From a virus: DNA of 23,536 bases. Each line of letters begins with the position of its first letter. Positions within the stretch are counted from its first letter, which is position 1. The notes below the pieces were generated by a model, which saw nothing but the letters and a program-made list of their open reading frames with translations, was not told the origin of the DNA and did no database searches. This document shows positions 1 to 7,048 of the stretch, piece after piece. The translations under genes were made by a program, and so were the position numbers. The stretch lies in IMG/VR virus record IMGVR_UViG_3300031631_000402, positions 1-23,536 of that record, one strand, 5' to 3'.

Positions 1-468
1 AGGAAAACCATGTATAACCATATTGTTTTCAGCTACCACAGGCTTGCCGGGCATAAGAGGATTGATCTTACCCACCAACACCATAGTCCAAAAAGCCGAA
101 CGTTTGATAAGATCCATACTATGTAACGGAAGATCATGTTGGCCCGGAACAGCATACATTTCTGGTAAATAGTTGATAGCAAAGTTTATAAGCTCTGGTT
201 CAGCCTTCCAATGGTCAAATACATCTCCCGCACAAATAATAGGACATCTGTATCTCCCAGAAAGAACAAATAATTGTCTAAGAGGGTTTTTCATAGCATC
301 AAACCAATTAGGCTCACCTCTCCTTGCCCGTGGGGGTTTTGGGCAAAGGTGTAAATCAGAACATAGTATTGCTATGACTTTATCTTGCTCCCACATAGAG
401 GACACTGGACCTTTAGAAGTTTTTGGTATTCTTCTTTTAAGTTTTTTAACAGGTTTCTTTTCTGACAT
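1..468 (-). CDS. Mre11/SbcD-like metallophosphoesterase, C-terminus cut by window edge
   Basis: I translated the minus strand from ATG at 468; the frame stays open for 156 codons to the window edge, so the end is missing. Calcineurin-type phosphoesterase motifs are visible in order: D38-L-H40, G81-D82-V-F-D-H86 and P-G-Q-H111-D112. These are metal ligands of the Mre11/SbcD nuclease fold; the usual GNHD/E is GQHD here. The start has an AGGAA site six to seven bases upstream. A later Met at codon 25 (position 396) is possible but has no good ribosome site. The gene overlaps the end of the upstream half-Rad50 gene by 97 bases in another frame. By analogy with SbcCD, T4 gp46/47 and T5 D12/D13, the pair probably processes DNA ends. 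The fold call is firm; the nuclease role is inferred from the neighbour. Confidence 0.82.
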   Translation of the reverse strand, partial: MSEKKPVKKLKRRIPKTSKGPVSSMWEQDKVIAILCSDLHLCPKPPRARRGEPNWFDAMKNPLRQLFVLSGRYRCPIICAGDVFDHWKAEPELINFAINYLPEMYAVPGQHDLPLHSMDLIKRSAFWTMVLVGKINPLMPGKPVVAENNMVIHGFP

Positions 469-1400
469 AATAATTCCTTTCCTTTTATTATATTATCGAT
501 TATCTCTTTTAACCTTTCCTTTTTTCTTTTGCTAACCTTCCTATATTCTATCTTTGTTCGTAAAGGCCCAAGAGGAGGGGGTTTGGGTATTTGCAGGAGA
601 TCTTCAAGTCTCCGGATGTTATCTACTATTTCTTGCAGTCGGTCGCGGCTTGATCGTGTCGTCTTCCATGCTACTATGGCTTTTAGTGCTTCTCTACCCT
701 TTTTCAAGCTTGGTCGCAAGGCTTTAATGCTTTCTCGGTATGTTCGTATATGCTCTGTAACATCTTGCAGTCTACCGCACTTCTTTTCCACCTTTAAGTG
801 CTGGGCATATTTTATCTCTATTTTATTTAATAATGAGTGGGCTTCTTTAGTCCATACTAATTTCAAGCCTTCTTCTTTTATTCCTTTTTTCCTGTCTTTA
901 ATTACACCAAGTTCTGCGTTTGTTTTTCTAACAATAGAATCCATACTAGACTGAACATCATCTATCGCACTTAAATCAACAATCTTATTTAGCTGTCTTG
1001 AAACTTCACCTGGTGTGTCTTTAAACCATAAAGGATTATCATGCTGATCTTGAAAGTTTATCTTTTGAACATTTAAAACTTCCTCGACAGGACCTGGGAC
1101 TTTCCCTTTCCCAAAAGCTTTCAAAGGATTACCATTTAAAATATAAAGATTGGTAGCCTTACCTTTCTTTCTGACAATGGTTGTATTCTCATCCACCACC
1201 AAAGTAACGGTTGCCTCTCTGGCGCCGTCCCTTATAAAATCACCCTTCCTTGGAGGTTCATTTAACATAACCCACCGCAGGGCTCTCAATACAGCAGATT
1301 TCCCAGAATCCGTTGCTCCCACAATAGTGGTTATATGAGGATCAAACTCTATGGTAAGATCTTTGTGTTTTTGAAAGTTCTGTATTCTTATTGATATCAT
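372..1400 (-). CDS. Half-Rad50/SbcC-like ATPase ending at the zinc hook
   Basis: The protein has 342 residues. The N-terminus has the Rad50/SMC ABC half: Walker A G-A-T-D-S-G-K34-S35, and a Q-loop near residues 115-121 (NFQDQHD) of the Rad50 style. A long charged helical region (about 140-330) looks like a coiled coil. The chain stops six residues after a CPLC motif (C333, C336), which matches the zinc hook at the tip of the Rad50 coiled coil. The second half (returning coil, ABC signature, Walker B) is absent from this ORF, so on its own it cannot build a complete ATPase site. Start codon ATG overlaps the stop of the preceding small gene as ATGA. It is followed directly by an Mre11-like gene, which supports a role in DNA end processing. 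Confidence 0.8.
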   Translation of the reverse strand: MISIRIQNFQKHKDLTIEFDPHITTIVGATDSGKSAVLRALRWVMLNEPPRKGDFIRDGAREATVTLVVDENTTIVRKKGKATNLYILNGNPLKAFGKGKVPGPVEEVLNVQKINFQDQHDNPLWFKDTPGEVSRQLNKIVDLSAIDDVQSSMDSIVRKTNAELGVIKDRKKGIKEEGLKLVWTKEAHSLLNKIEIKYAQHLKVEKKCGRLQDVTEHIRTYRESIKALRPSLKKGREALKAIVAWKTTRSSRDRLQEIVDNIRRLEDLLQIPKPPPLGPLRTKIEYRKVSKRKKERLKEIIDNIIKGKELLCQKRNLLKNLKEEYQKLLKVQCPLCGSKIKS

Positions 1401-1606
1401 TTTAAAGCTCCAATTGGAACGGTTTCGTTTAACAGCTTTATCACATCAATCACGTCTTGCATCTTTCTATAGCAATTCAAAAAGTCAATGTGGTTCATGC
1501 CCTCAATATTTTCCATATCCCACTCTTTGAAGGCTTCTTTTTTAAAGTCTTCTGGAAGTTGGTCATATAGGTTTTTAACTTCTTTTCTTAATTCTTTTAT
1601 TTTCAT
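1397..1606 (-). CDS. Small hypothetical protein, 69 aa
   Basis: This is a short, charged, mostly helical protein with no motif I recognise. It contains a possible amphipathic helix (residues 1-30) and a second helix near residues 45-62. It begins 12 bases after the patatin stop codon and ends in an ATGA overlap with the half-Rad50 gene, so it is very probably translated as part of the same operon. There are no cysteine clusters, membrane segment or signal peptide. Placement just ahead of the Rad50/Mre11 pair hints at an accessory role in recombination, but that is only context. Confidence 0.65.
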   Translation of the reverse strand: MKIKELRKEVKNLYDQLPEDFKKEAFKEWDMENIEGMNHIDFLNCYRKMQDVIDVIKLLNETVPIGALK

Positions 1607-1618
1607 TGAACCATCACC

Positions 1619-2458
1619 TTAATTTTTAGGTTGTGATAATAGGGCTTTGGTGTACTCATATGAATGTTTGATAAGACCAAAGTCTTTACTCCAGTCGAGA
1701 AGATGGGAACGGAAAGGAGGAGGTTGAATAACTGTAACATTTGGAAGCCTTCCCCAGCCTTCTTCTTTAACTTGGAGAACTTCTCTATCCATCGTTTCAT
1801 TTAAAGCTTTCAAACTTCTCCCAGCTTTTGTCCAGCTCTTTTTCTCTACACCCTTTTTCGTATCTTCATTGCAGAGGATAATATAGATATGGTCATACTT
1901 TGGTATATCCTCTATCATTATCATTGGGATATTATTTTTAATCCCACCATCTTTATAGCAAACCCCTTTGATCCAAACAGGTTCTATAATTTCTGGGATA
2001 GCTCCACTGGCTGTGGTGGTTTCTACAGTCCCAAGTTTCATCAAAGAATTATACTCTGGATAGCTTGTGACAGACACCTGGATATTCTTATTCTCCCCAG
2101 GTGCATACTTCTTGAGAAAATTTATTATCCCTGTATGTTTGTACAAATAATCTGAAAGCACAAAAGGAATGAAAAGCTTCACAGCTTGCCAAGGAGAGAA
2201 TATGAGCATCTCTTTCAAAGGGGTTTCTTTTATAGCTTTTATAGATCTATCTGATCCACGGAAGGCATGTAGTTTAGAGACAATGGCGCCAGCACTCGCT
2301 CCTCTATATTCGAAAATAGGAATACCAGCCGCACCAGTTTCTTTAGCTTGAAGAAGTACGACTTCATCTATGGCTTTCAAAACACCCATACCATTTTCAA
2401 TCTGACGACAACCACCACCTTGTGCAATAATAAGAATCCTTTTTGGTATCTTACTCAT
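1619..2458 (-). CDS. Patatin-like phospholipase
   Basis: The protein has 279 residues and the full patatin signature. There is a glycine-rich oxyanion segment G14-G-G-C-R-Q near the N-terminus, the nucleophile elbow G53-A-S55-A-G57 (GxSxG), and the catalytic aspartate in D170-G-G. Patatins are Ser-Asp dyad acyl hydrolases that cleave phospholipids or other acyl lipids. No signal peptide is seen, so it would act in the cytoplasm or at the inner face of the membrane. Its ribosome site (AAAGGAG) and first codons are nearly the same as those of the SSB gene. It sits between the ligase and the Rad50/Mre11 genes, an odd place for a lipase. Possible roles are lysis, membrane remodelling or an anti-host activity, none shown by the sequence. 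Confidence 0.85.
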   Translation of the reverse strand: MSKIPKRILIIAQGGGCRQIENGMGVLKAIDEVVLLQAKETGAAGIPIFEYRGASAGAIVSKLHAFRGSDRSIKAIKETPLKEMLIFSPWQAVKLFIPFVLSDYLYKHTGIINFLKKYAPGENKNIQVSVTSYPEYNSLMKLGTVETTTASGAIPEIIEPVWIKGVCYKDGGIKNNIPMIMIEDIPKYDHIYIILCNEDTKKGVEKKSWTKAGRSLKALNETMDREVLQVKEEGWGRLPNVTVIQPPPFRSHLLDWSKDFGLIKHSYEYTKALLSQPKN

Positions 2459-2472
2459 AATCCCTTCTCCTT

Positions 2473-3483
2473 TTATGTTGTTCGTTTATTATTAAACCTC
2501 AAAAGGAGGTCATTAGATCTCCCAGGTTTGTATGGAGCATTCTTTCGAAGCACCACCCCCTCCCATCTTTTTGCTTGAGCTTTGTTTGTGAGAGATTTAA
2601 AGTGGCGTTCACTTTTAATTTTAATATGTTTGACTCTTTTGAGAATATTAGTATCTATTTCTTCAACAAATTCTTTCATTTGGATCATTCTATCTCCAAA
2701 GGAAGGTGTTATAGCTTGAAGATTTATTATATCAAACAAATTAAAAGAAATATTTTCTATTTGATGTTCTTTTTGGAATACCTGGCTCATTAAACCTTTA
2801 TAATAGTCCTTCCCATTCTTCCGGCGGAGAGCTAATTTCCCATCTAATAATATAGGAGGTCCTTTGTAAAATTTAAAAGCATTTTCCAGAACAGATAAAG
2901 TAGATAAAGACTGACCTTGCGGGGAAAGACAAAAAGGACGATCTCTTCCAATAATTATATAACATCTAATTCCTTTTATCTTTCTAGAAATATACCAATC
3001 ATCATCATCTGCCCATATGGGTTGTTCTTTATATATCTTCTGCCATCCTACCCCATGGCCGTGCCCTATAGGATCTAAATGCGATGCTACTAATACCTTA
3101 TTCACAGTTTTCAATCCTAGACCACACTTTAAATCTTTATTCAATATTCTTCCAGCAAAGTTTGATAAGCCTCTGGGTAGGGTTTGCATAAAATTAAACC
3201 AAAGATCAAGAGCGTCCTGTCCAGTGGATTGCCTTGTTCGAAAAAGATCTAAACAACGAAATAGAGTTGTATTTATATCTTTAACCTGGGGTGGATAGTG
3301 TTCTCCCCTTTTCATAGCTTTCCCATGCGTGATGTTGTATTGTCTATAGGGGTCATATACAGCATGTAGAAAAGTTTCTATTGTATATTCATCATGCAAT
3401 AAAGCTTTCTGTAGAATTTTTCGTTTCTCAAACACGGAAGAGGCTTTTTCCAATTCTTGCACAACCTTTCTAAAATACATCAT
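2473..3483 (-). CDS. ATP-dependent DNA ligase-like protein with altered catalytic motifs
   Basis: The protein has 336 residues. A helical N-terminal domain (1-150, including NKDLKCGLG) is followed by a nucleotidyltransferase domain. Motif I reads K168-I-K-G-I-R173 where ligases have KxDGxR. Motif III reads D214-G-K216 where DGE is usual. Motif IV is well kept (EGVVLRK near 310) and is followed by a PYKPGRS segment typical of phage ligases. The chain ends soon after the expected motif V (LLLRFNNK), so there is little or no OB-fold domain. The nucleophile lysine is present, but the two acidic-to-lysine changes leave activity uncertain. The start ATG overlaps the stop of the previous small gene (ATGA). 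It would seal nicks made during replication and recombination. Confidence 0.8.
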   Translation of the reverse strand: MMYFRKVVQELEKASSVFEKRKILQKALLHDEYTIETFLHAVYDPYRQYNITHGKAMKRGEHYPPQVKDINTTLFRCLDLFRTRQSTGQDALDLWFNFMQTLPRGLSNFAGRILNKDLKCGLGLKTVNKVLVASHLDPIGHGHGVGWQKIYKEQPIWADDDDWYISRKIKGIRCYIIIGRDRPFCLSPQGQSLSTLSVLENAFKFYKGPPILLDGKLALRRKNGKDYYKGLMSQVFQKEHQIENISFNLFDIINLQAITPSFGDRMIQMKEFVEEIDTNILKRVKHIKIKSERHFKSLTNKAQAKRWEGVVLRKNAPYKPGRSNDLLLRFNNKRTT

Positions 3484-3674
3484 TTTCCCGTTTCCTTTTT
3501 TAGTCTGTCAAATGTGCTTCGGGTTCTATTTTTATCTGCTTTTCCACATGAACTACACCTCCAAGCTTCATCCACCCAAGTAACAGAATCTTCTGACACA
3601 CAAATCCCACAACTATGTGAACCTTTGGTTAGCTTCTCATAAATGGCATCATCTATTTCTTTGCTTTGTTCCAT
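3480..3674 (-). CDS. Small zinc-ribbon protein
   Basis: The protein has 64 residues from the Met at 3674. Two CxxC pairs, in SCGIC and RCSSC, are spaced about 18 residues apart and would bind one zinc ion, as in zinc ribbons. The rest is charged and rich in lysine. I chose the Met at 3674 over 3689 because GGGAG lies just upstream of it, while the earlier ATG has no ribosome site. The gene overlaps the nuclease gene before it by 22 bases and shares an ATGA with the ligase after it. The function is unknown; such proteins in phage replication operons may bind nucleic acid or act as adaptors. Confidence 0.65.
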   Translation of the reverse strand: MEQSKEIDDAIYEKLTKGSHSCGICVSEDSVTWVDEAWRCSSCGKADKNRTRSTFDRLKKETGK

Positions 3675-4252
3675 CCTAGCTTCTCCCATAAGGTTTTTAT
3701 ATGTTCTGGATCAACTACATTTAAGAAGTCATCTAAAGCACAAAAAAAGATAGACATAAGCTTACCTTCTTTGAGTCTAACCTTCCCTCTCATATGAGGA
3801 ACATCCTGCAGACGACTTCCTGCTTTGCTTAGTTGCTTTATTATCTTTATGGGAGTGTAGATTAGGGCTTCTTTCCTATCCCTCCGCCAAATAATCATCC
3901 AGGTCTTAGAGTCAGCATTAATTGAATCTTCATGGACCTGGTCAAAAAACTTCTCCCACATTTGCTTGGCGGCCGTTTCTTTCTTATCCATCATATTCAT
4001 AAAGTTATCAGAGTTATATCCTCTCTTCAGTTCCATAGTAAATGTATCCAATAATAATTGACCTTTCGGATCCACCGCCTGGATATCTCCATATTGACCA
4101 AAAGTAGATTTACCTATCTTAGAACGGGTTTTCGCCATGGCGCCACTGCCTGCACTTCTCCAGAAAAGATCATCCCTGTCTTCTTCCGACCACCATACGG
4201 ATAATTTTCTGCAAGTTTCTCTTTCGTAATCAGATCCTTTTGAACTAGCCAT
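3653..4252 (-). CDS. Putative PD-(D/E)XK-family nuclease
   Basis: The protein has 199 residues from the Met at 4252, which overlaps the previous stop codon as TAATG and has AAAGGAG upstream. A longer reading from 4291 lies inside the upstream gene and was not chosen. The core pattern is a helix with E (SDYERETCRKL), then F-G-Q-Y-G-D-I and, some 15 residues later, M-E-L-K-R-G. This matches the E...D...ExK layout of restriction-endonuclease-fold enzymes, a group that includes phage Holliday-junction resolvases and other structure-specific nucleases. The gene lies between a FEN-type exonuclease and a ligase, which suits a recombination or replication nuclease. The fold is inferred from one motif set, so the call is moderate. 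Confidence 0.6.
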   Translation of the reverse strand: MASSKGSDYERETCRKLSVWWSEEDRDDLFWRSAGSGAMAKTRSKIGKSTFGQYGDIQAVDPKGQLLLDTFTMELKRGYNSDNFMNMMDKKETAAKQMWEKFFDQVHEDSINADSKTWMIIWRRDRKEALIYTPIKIIKQLSKAGSRLQDVPHMRGKVRLKEGKLMSIFFCALDDFLNVVDPEHIKTLWEKLGWNKAKK

Positions 4253-4998
4253 TATTTGTTCTCCTTTGCTTTTACTCTGGCTTCGTGCCATTGTAGTATT
4301 GATTTTTCGCTAGTGAACAAGCATTTTTTACAATCATTACTTAATGCTCCACAATTAGCAGTATCACAATAATCTACTCTTATATTAGCCGCCTCTTTAT
4401 ATTTGCTCACAAACTCCCCAACATCCGGCACGTTGTAACCTTTATACTTTTCCATTTTACTGCTCCTTTGGTTTAAAATATATTTAATCATTTCTTTTGC
4501 TTGGTTAAAATCAAAAAGATTAGTACCTGTTGGAAACGGATAATTTGAATGGGTAGGCTGTTCAAAACTTATTCCTGCATCTGGATTAAAGTCTTTTGGC
4601 AACTCCCATCCTAAAAAACGCTCTGTAATAGTATCTATATATTCCTCACTCTTAACCCCCTCTATCGTTTTCTTAACATCGGGAAAACGTTCCTCGCAGT
4701 CAAACCTCTTGCTTTGGTCAAACTTAGAAACATAAACCATTAATTCTTCCCAGTCATGGTGTGTTTTATCTATATGTTTCACAGCCAAAGTCAGAACTCT
4801 CAATGTGTCTTGTTCGTTTAAAGCCCTGTTTTGTGTCAAATATGCCAACGGTTGCTCACCTTCCAAATTTGTACCCTCCGCACACCTAGGGCAGTATGGT
4901 TCTGCAGAGGGTTCTAATTTAAAATTGTCAGGGTTGCTATAAGAGGGAACCCACCCAGGAGAAAGCTTCATCTTAGTGTTACATTTTGGGCATTTCAT
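4252..4998 (-). CDS. Hypothetical two-part protein with zinc-ribbon N-terminus
   Basis: The protein has 248 residues. The N-terminus has CPKC (C3, C6) and CPRC (C36, C39), a likely zinc ribbon. The middle (about 124-175) reads ERFLGWELPKDFNPD and later YPFPTGTN, a pattern I associate with short uncharacterised phage proteins. The last 67 residues hold a second cysteine cluster (CDTANC, CKKC). An in-frame ATG at 4455 has a perfect AAAGGAG seven bases upstream, so the C-terminal part may also be made alone. This suggests a fusion of two once separate small genes. The start overlaps the exonuclease stop (ATGA), and the stop overlaps the next start (TAATG). Function unknown. Confidence 0.75.
   Translation of the reverse strand: MKCPKCNTKMKLSPGWVPSYSNPDNFKLEPSAEPYCPRCAEGTNLEGEQPLAYLTQNRALNEQDTLRVLTLAVKHIDKTHHDWEELMVYVSKFDQSKRFDCEERFPDVKKTIEGVKSEEYIDTITERFLGWELPKDFNPDAGISFEQPTHSNYPFPTGTNLFDFNQAKEMIKYILNQRSSKMEKYKGYNVPDVGEFVSKYKEAANIRVDYCDTANCGALSNDCKKCLFTSEKSILQWHEARVKAKENK
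4463..4469 (-). promoter_or_regulatory. Internal Shine-Dalgarno inside the zinc-ribbon gene
   Basis: The minus strand reads AAAGGAG followed seven bases later by an in-frame ATG (4455-4453, codon 182 of the gene). The site is as good as the operon's ordinary start sites. It would allow a separate 67-residue C-terminal product with the CDTANC and CKKC cysteines. Confidence 0.45.
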
Positions 4999-5891
4999 AG
5001 CAATCTCCTTCTTTTTCGTGGTTCATTAAATCGCCCTTTAAAAAATCTTTTCCATTTGTTCATCCCTTTTGGAGAGAGGTATGAGTCTATATCATACTCT
5101 TCACAGAACTCAAAGAAAGCATCTGGATTATATTTTGGAAGTTTTAATTCAAAAGGCCTTGTTTTTTTATGGGGCAGAACCACAAGCTCTTTCCATTTAT
5201 CCAGCTCGCCCGAAGTAAATGAGTCTTGTATGGTTTGGTACTTTTTATAATGCTCAGGCATCTCGCCATTTATATAGTCAATAGCACCTTTTTCACCTAC
5301 ACCTGTAAGTCCTGGAACGGAATCCGTCGTACACCCGCCTATAGCCTTTACGAGACCCCACTGAGAAGGCTTGATGTGCTTTTTCGCTATAAAAGACGTG
5401 GGATTATGCAAAAGGTCCCTTTGAGGGTCGTACCAACTAACGAAATCGGTAATGCTTTGGAATATATCCCCATCACTTGTTATCATGACTCCTTCTTCTT
5501 TCCGTTCCGTTAAAACCTGAGAAGCCCACGCTAAATGATCATCAGATTCTAAGCCCTTTTGACCATGCACTTGAATACCCATGCTTGGGAGAATCTTGTC
5601 TGTGAGCAGTTTTACTTGATCTCTCATTATATGGATCTCCTCCCATTCCTCCTCCGTCCTATCTTCCCGCCTTTTATATTTGTATTTTTTAAAGGCTCTA
5701 AGTCTGTAGGAATGTCGGGAGTCTGCGAGGACAACTATTTTATTGGAAAGAAATCTAGGGTTGTTACATATTGAGTATATTTGTTCAAACACTCCATAAA
5801 GAACACCTGTTGGGTATTCTTCAGAAGTGAGGCCTTGTAGGGCGTGAACAGCTCTGTGAGCTAAAAAAGATAAATCTATTAATATCCACAT
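4995..5891 (-). CDS. FEN-family 5'-3' exonuclease (T5/T7/Pol I 5' nuclease type)
   Basis: The protein has 298 residues and the layout of the 5' nuclease family. It has D6 at the N-terminus (LIDLSFLAHRA), D57 in the VVLADSRHSYR segment followed by an arginine/lysine-rich arch region (62-80), the acidic cluster E115-S-D117-D118, D140-G-D142, and a helix-three-turn-helix DNA-binding motif with D190-S-V-P-G-L-T-G-V-G-E-K. These enzymes remove RNA primers and flaps with two metal ions. All key acids are present, so it should be active. It complements the phage polymerase, which has no 5' nuclease domain of its own. It starts 11 bases after the RecA-like gene and ends in an ATGA overlap with the next gene. 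Confidence 0.93.
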   Translation of the reverse strand: MWILIDLSFLAHRAVHALQGLTSEEYPTGVLYGVFEQIYSICNNPRFLSNKIVVLADSRHSYRLRAFKKYKYKRREDRTEEEWEEIHIMRDQVKLLTDKILPSMGIQVHGQKGLESDDHLAWASQVLTERKEEGVMITSDGDIFQSITDFVSWYDPQRDLLHNPTSFIAKKHIKPSQWGLVKAIGGCTTDSVPGLTGVGEKGAIDYINGEMPEHYKKYQTIQDSFTSGELDKWKELVVLPHKKTRPFELKLPKYNPDAFFEFCEEYDIDSYLSPKGMNKWKRFFKGRFNEPRKRRRLL

Positions 5892-5902
5892 AAGATTCCT
5901 TT

Positions 5903-7003
5903 TTAATCCTTATATTTGGGTGTCCGGGTTAATGCTTTCTCTTTCTGTATCTCACGCCAACATCTTCCCGTTACAATTTGCAGTTTCCTTTCAAGCCCAT
6001 TTTCCTCTATATGAGAAATCAATTTAGGTTTGGAACAGGTTATGTCAAATTCTTCTGCAACGATTGAAGCTTTGATCTTCTCCCACCATTTCTCAGACAA
6101 GAGGTAATCTATGCAAGCACCAACGTCATCAATTCCATAAGAAGGATATATGTCCATTTGGACTTCATGTCTTTCACCAGTAGCTCTGTTTTTCCTCACC
6201 TGGACTTTGACCCTCGTTCCTATGCTTCTTTCCTTGCCTTTGATAGTCCTTGTGATGTCTTCTTTGACACTTGTCCATATTTCATGTGTAGCATAAAATT
6301 TCAAAGCATGTCCACCTGAACGACCTTTGCCTCCGTACCCTGTTAGCTTGTCACGGGTTTGGGATATAATAACAAGAATGGAACCGGTGTCTCGTAAACC
6401 TTTTAAGAGCCTTCTAACCCCTTGCGAGTTTTTCTTAGCCTTCCCATCTCCATACGTTCCAGTAATCTCCTTGTTCTTTTCATGGGCTGATTTCTGTTCA
6501 TCAAATTTATCTTCAGCCGCGTCCGAGGATAGCCCATCCATGGAGTCTAAGATATAAATAAATGGTGTATTGTTCTTTACTGATTTCTTAAATGAGTCTT
6601 CCAGGTGATAGTAAAATTCTTCAATGGTGTAAGAATAGACAGGAACACCTTTCTCCATTTTAGGAGGTTGGAGTTTTTCAGCAACGGTACTCCCAAACAA
6701 TCTTTGGAGGTCCATCTCCATTCCATCTTCAACATTATCATAATAGAAGTCATAATCTTTAAAAGTTGTATGGAGTCCAGCTTCTGCTAGACATGACATG
6801 GAGAGAAAAGTTTTACCACTTGTTGAGTCCCCAACGAGATACACATACTTACCTTTTAAGAATGCCCCGAATGGATTATTGGTGCAAGCTAAATTCATCA
6901 AAGTAGAACCACTGGAAAGTATATCTAAAGTTTTAGGCTTGGTCTTCTTTTTCTTTAAAGGCTTTTTAACTACCTCTCTTATATTCTTGGTATCTTCCGA
7001 CAT
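5903..7003 (-). CDS. RecA/UvsX-like recombinase
   Basis: The protein has 366 residues. Walker A is G58-D-S-T-S-G-K64-T65 and Walker B ends in Y-I-L-D153-S-M-D. Further on there is a VIISQTRD strand and a glycine-rich DNA-binding loop region (GYGGKGRSGG) of the RecA/UvsX type. A lysine-rich N-terminal arm (13-24) precedes the core. It would form filaments on single-stranded DNA and drive strand exchange, working with the SSB and UvsY-like proteins encoded directly upstream. The start has AGGAG six bases upstream. The short gap before it contains a perfect 7-bp hairpin. Confidence 0.92.
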   Translation of the reverse strand: MSEDTKNIREVVKKPLKKKKTKPKTLDILSSGSTLMNLACTNNPFGAFLKGKYVYLVGDSTSGKTFLSMSCLAEAGLHTTFKDYDFYYDNVEDGMEMDLQRLFGSTVAEKLQPPKMEKGVPVYSYTIEEFYYHLEDSFKKSVKNNTPFIYILDSMDGLSSDAAEDKFDEQKSAHEKNKEITGTYGDGKAKKNSQGVRRLLKGLRDTGSILVIISQTRDKLTGYGGKGRSGGHALKFYATHEIWTSVKEDITRTIKGKERSIGTRVKVQVRKNRATGERHEVQMDIYPSYGIDDVGACIDYLLSEKWWEKIKASIVAEEFDITCSKPKLISHIEENGLERKLQIVTGRCWREIQKEKALTRTPKYKD

Positions 7004-7021
7004 AAAGCACTCCTGAGGAGC

Positions 7022-7041
7022 GGGGAGGTTTGACCCTCCCC
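7022..7041 (-). promoter_or_regulatory. Hairpin between SSB and recA-like genes
   Basis: A perfect 7-bp GC-rich stem (7022-7028 with 7035-7041) with a 6-base loop lies between the SSB stop and the RecA start. No run of U follows it on the minus strand, so it is not a typical terminator. It could be an mRNA-stability or translation-tuning element. Next to it the recA Shine-Dalgarno is part of an 11-base palindrome. Confidence 0.5.
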
Positions 7042-7048
7042 TTTCCTA

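Noticed and set aside
1603-1800. Minus-strand 65-codon ORF over the patatin end
   Set aside because: It lies within patatin coding DNA in another frame and has no recognisable feature.
3653-4291. Longer 212-residue start for the nuclease
   Set aside because: The start at 4252 has AAAGGAG and a TAATG overlap; the earlier ATG lies inside the upstream gene.
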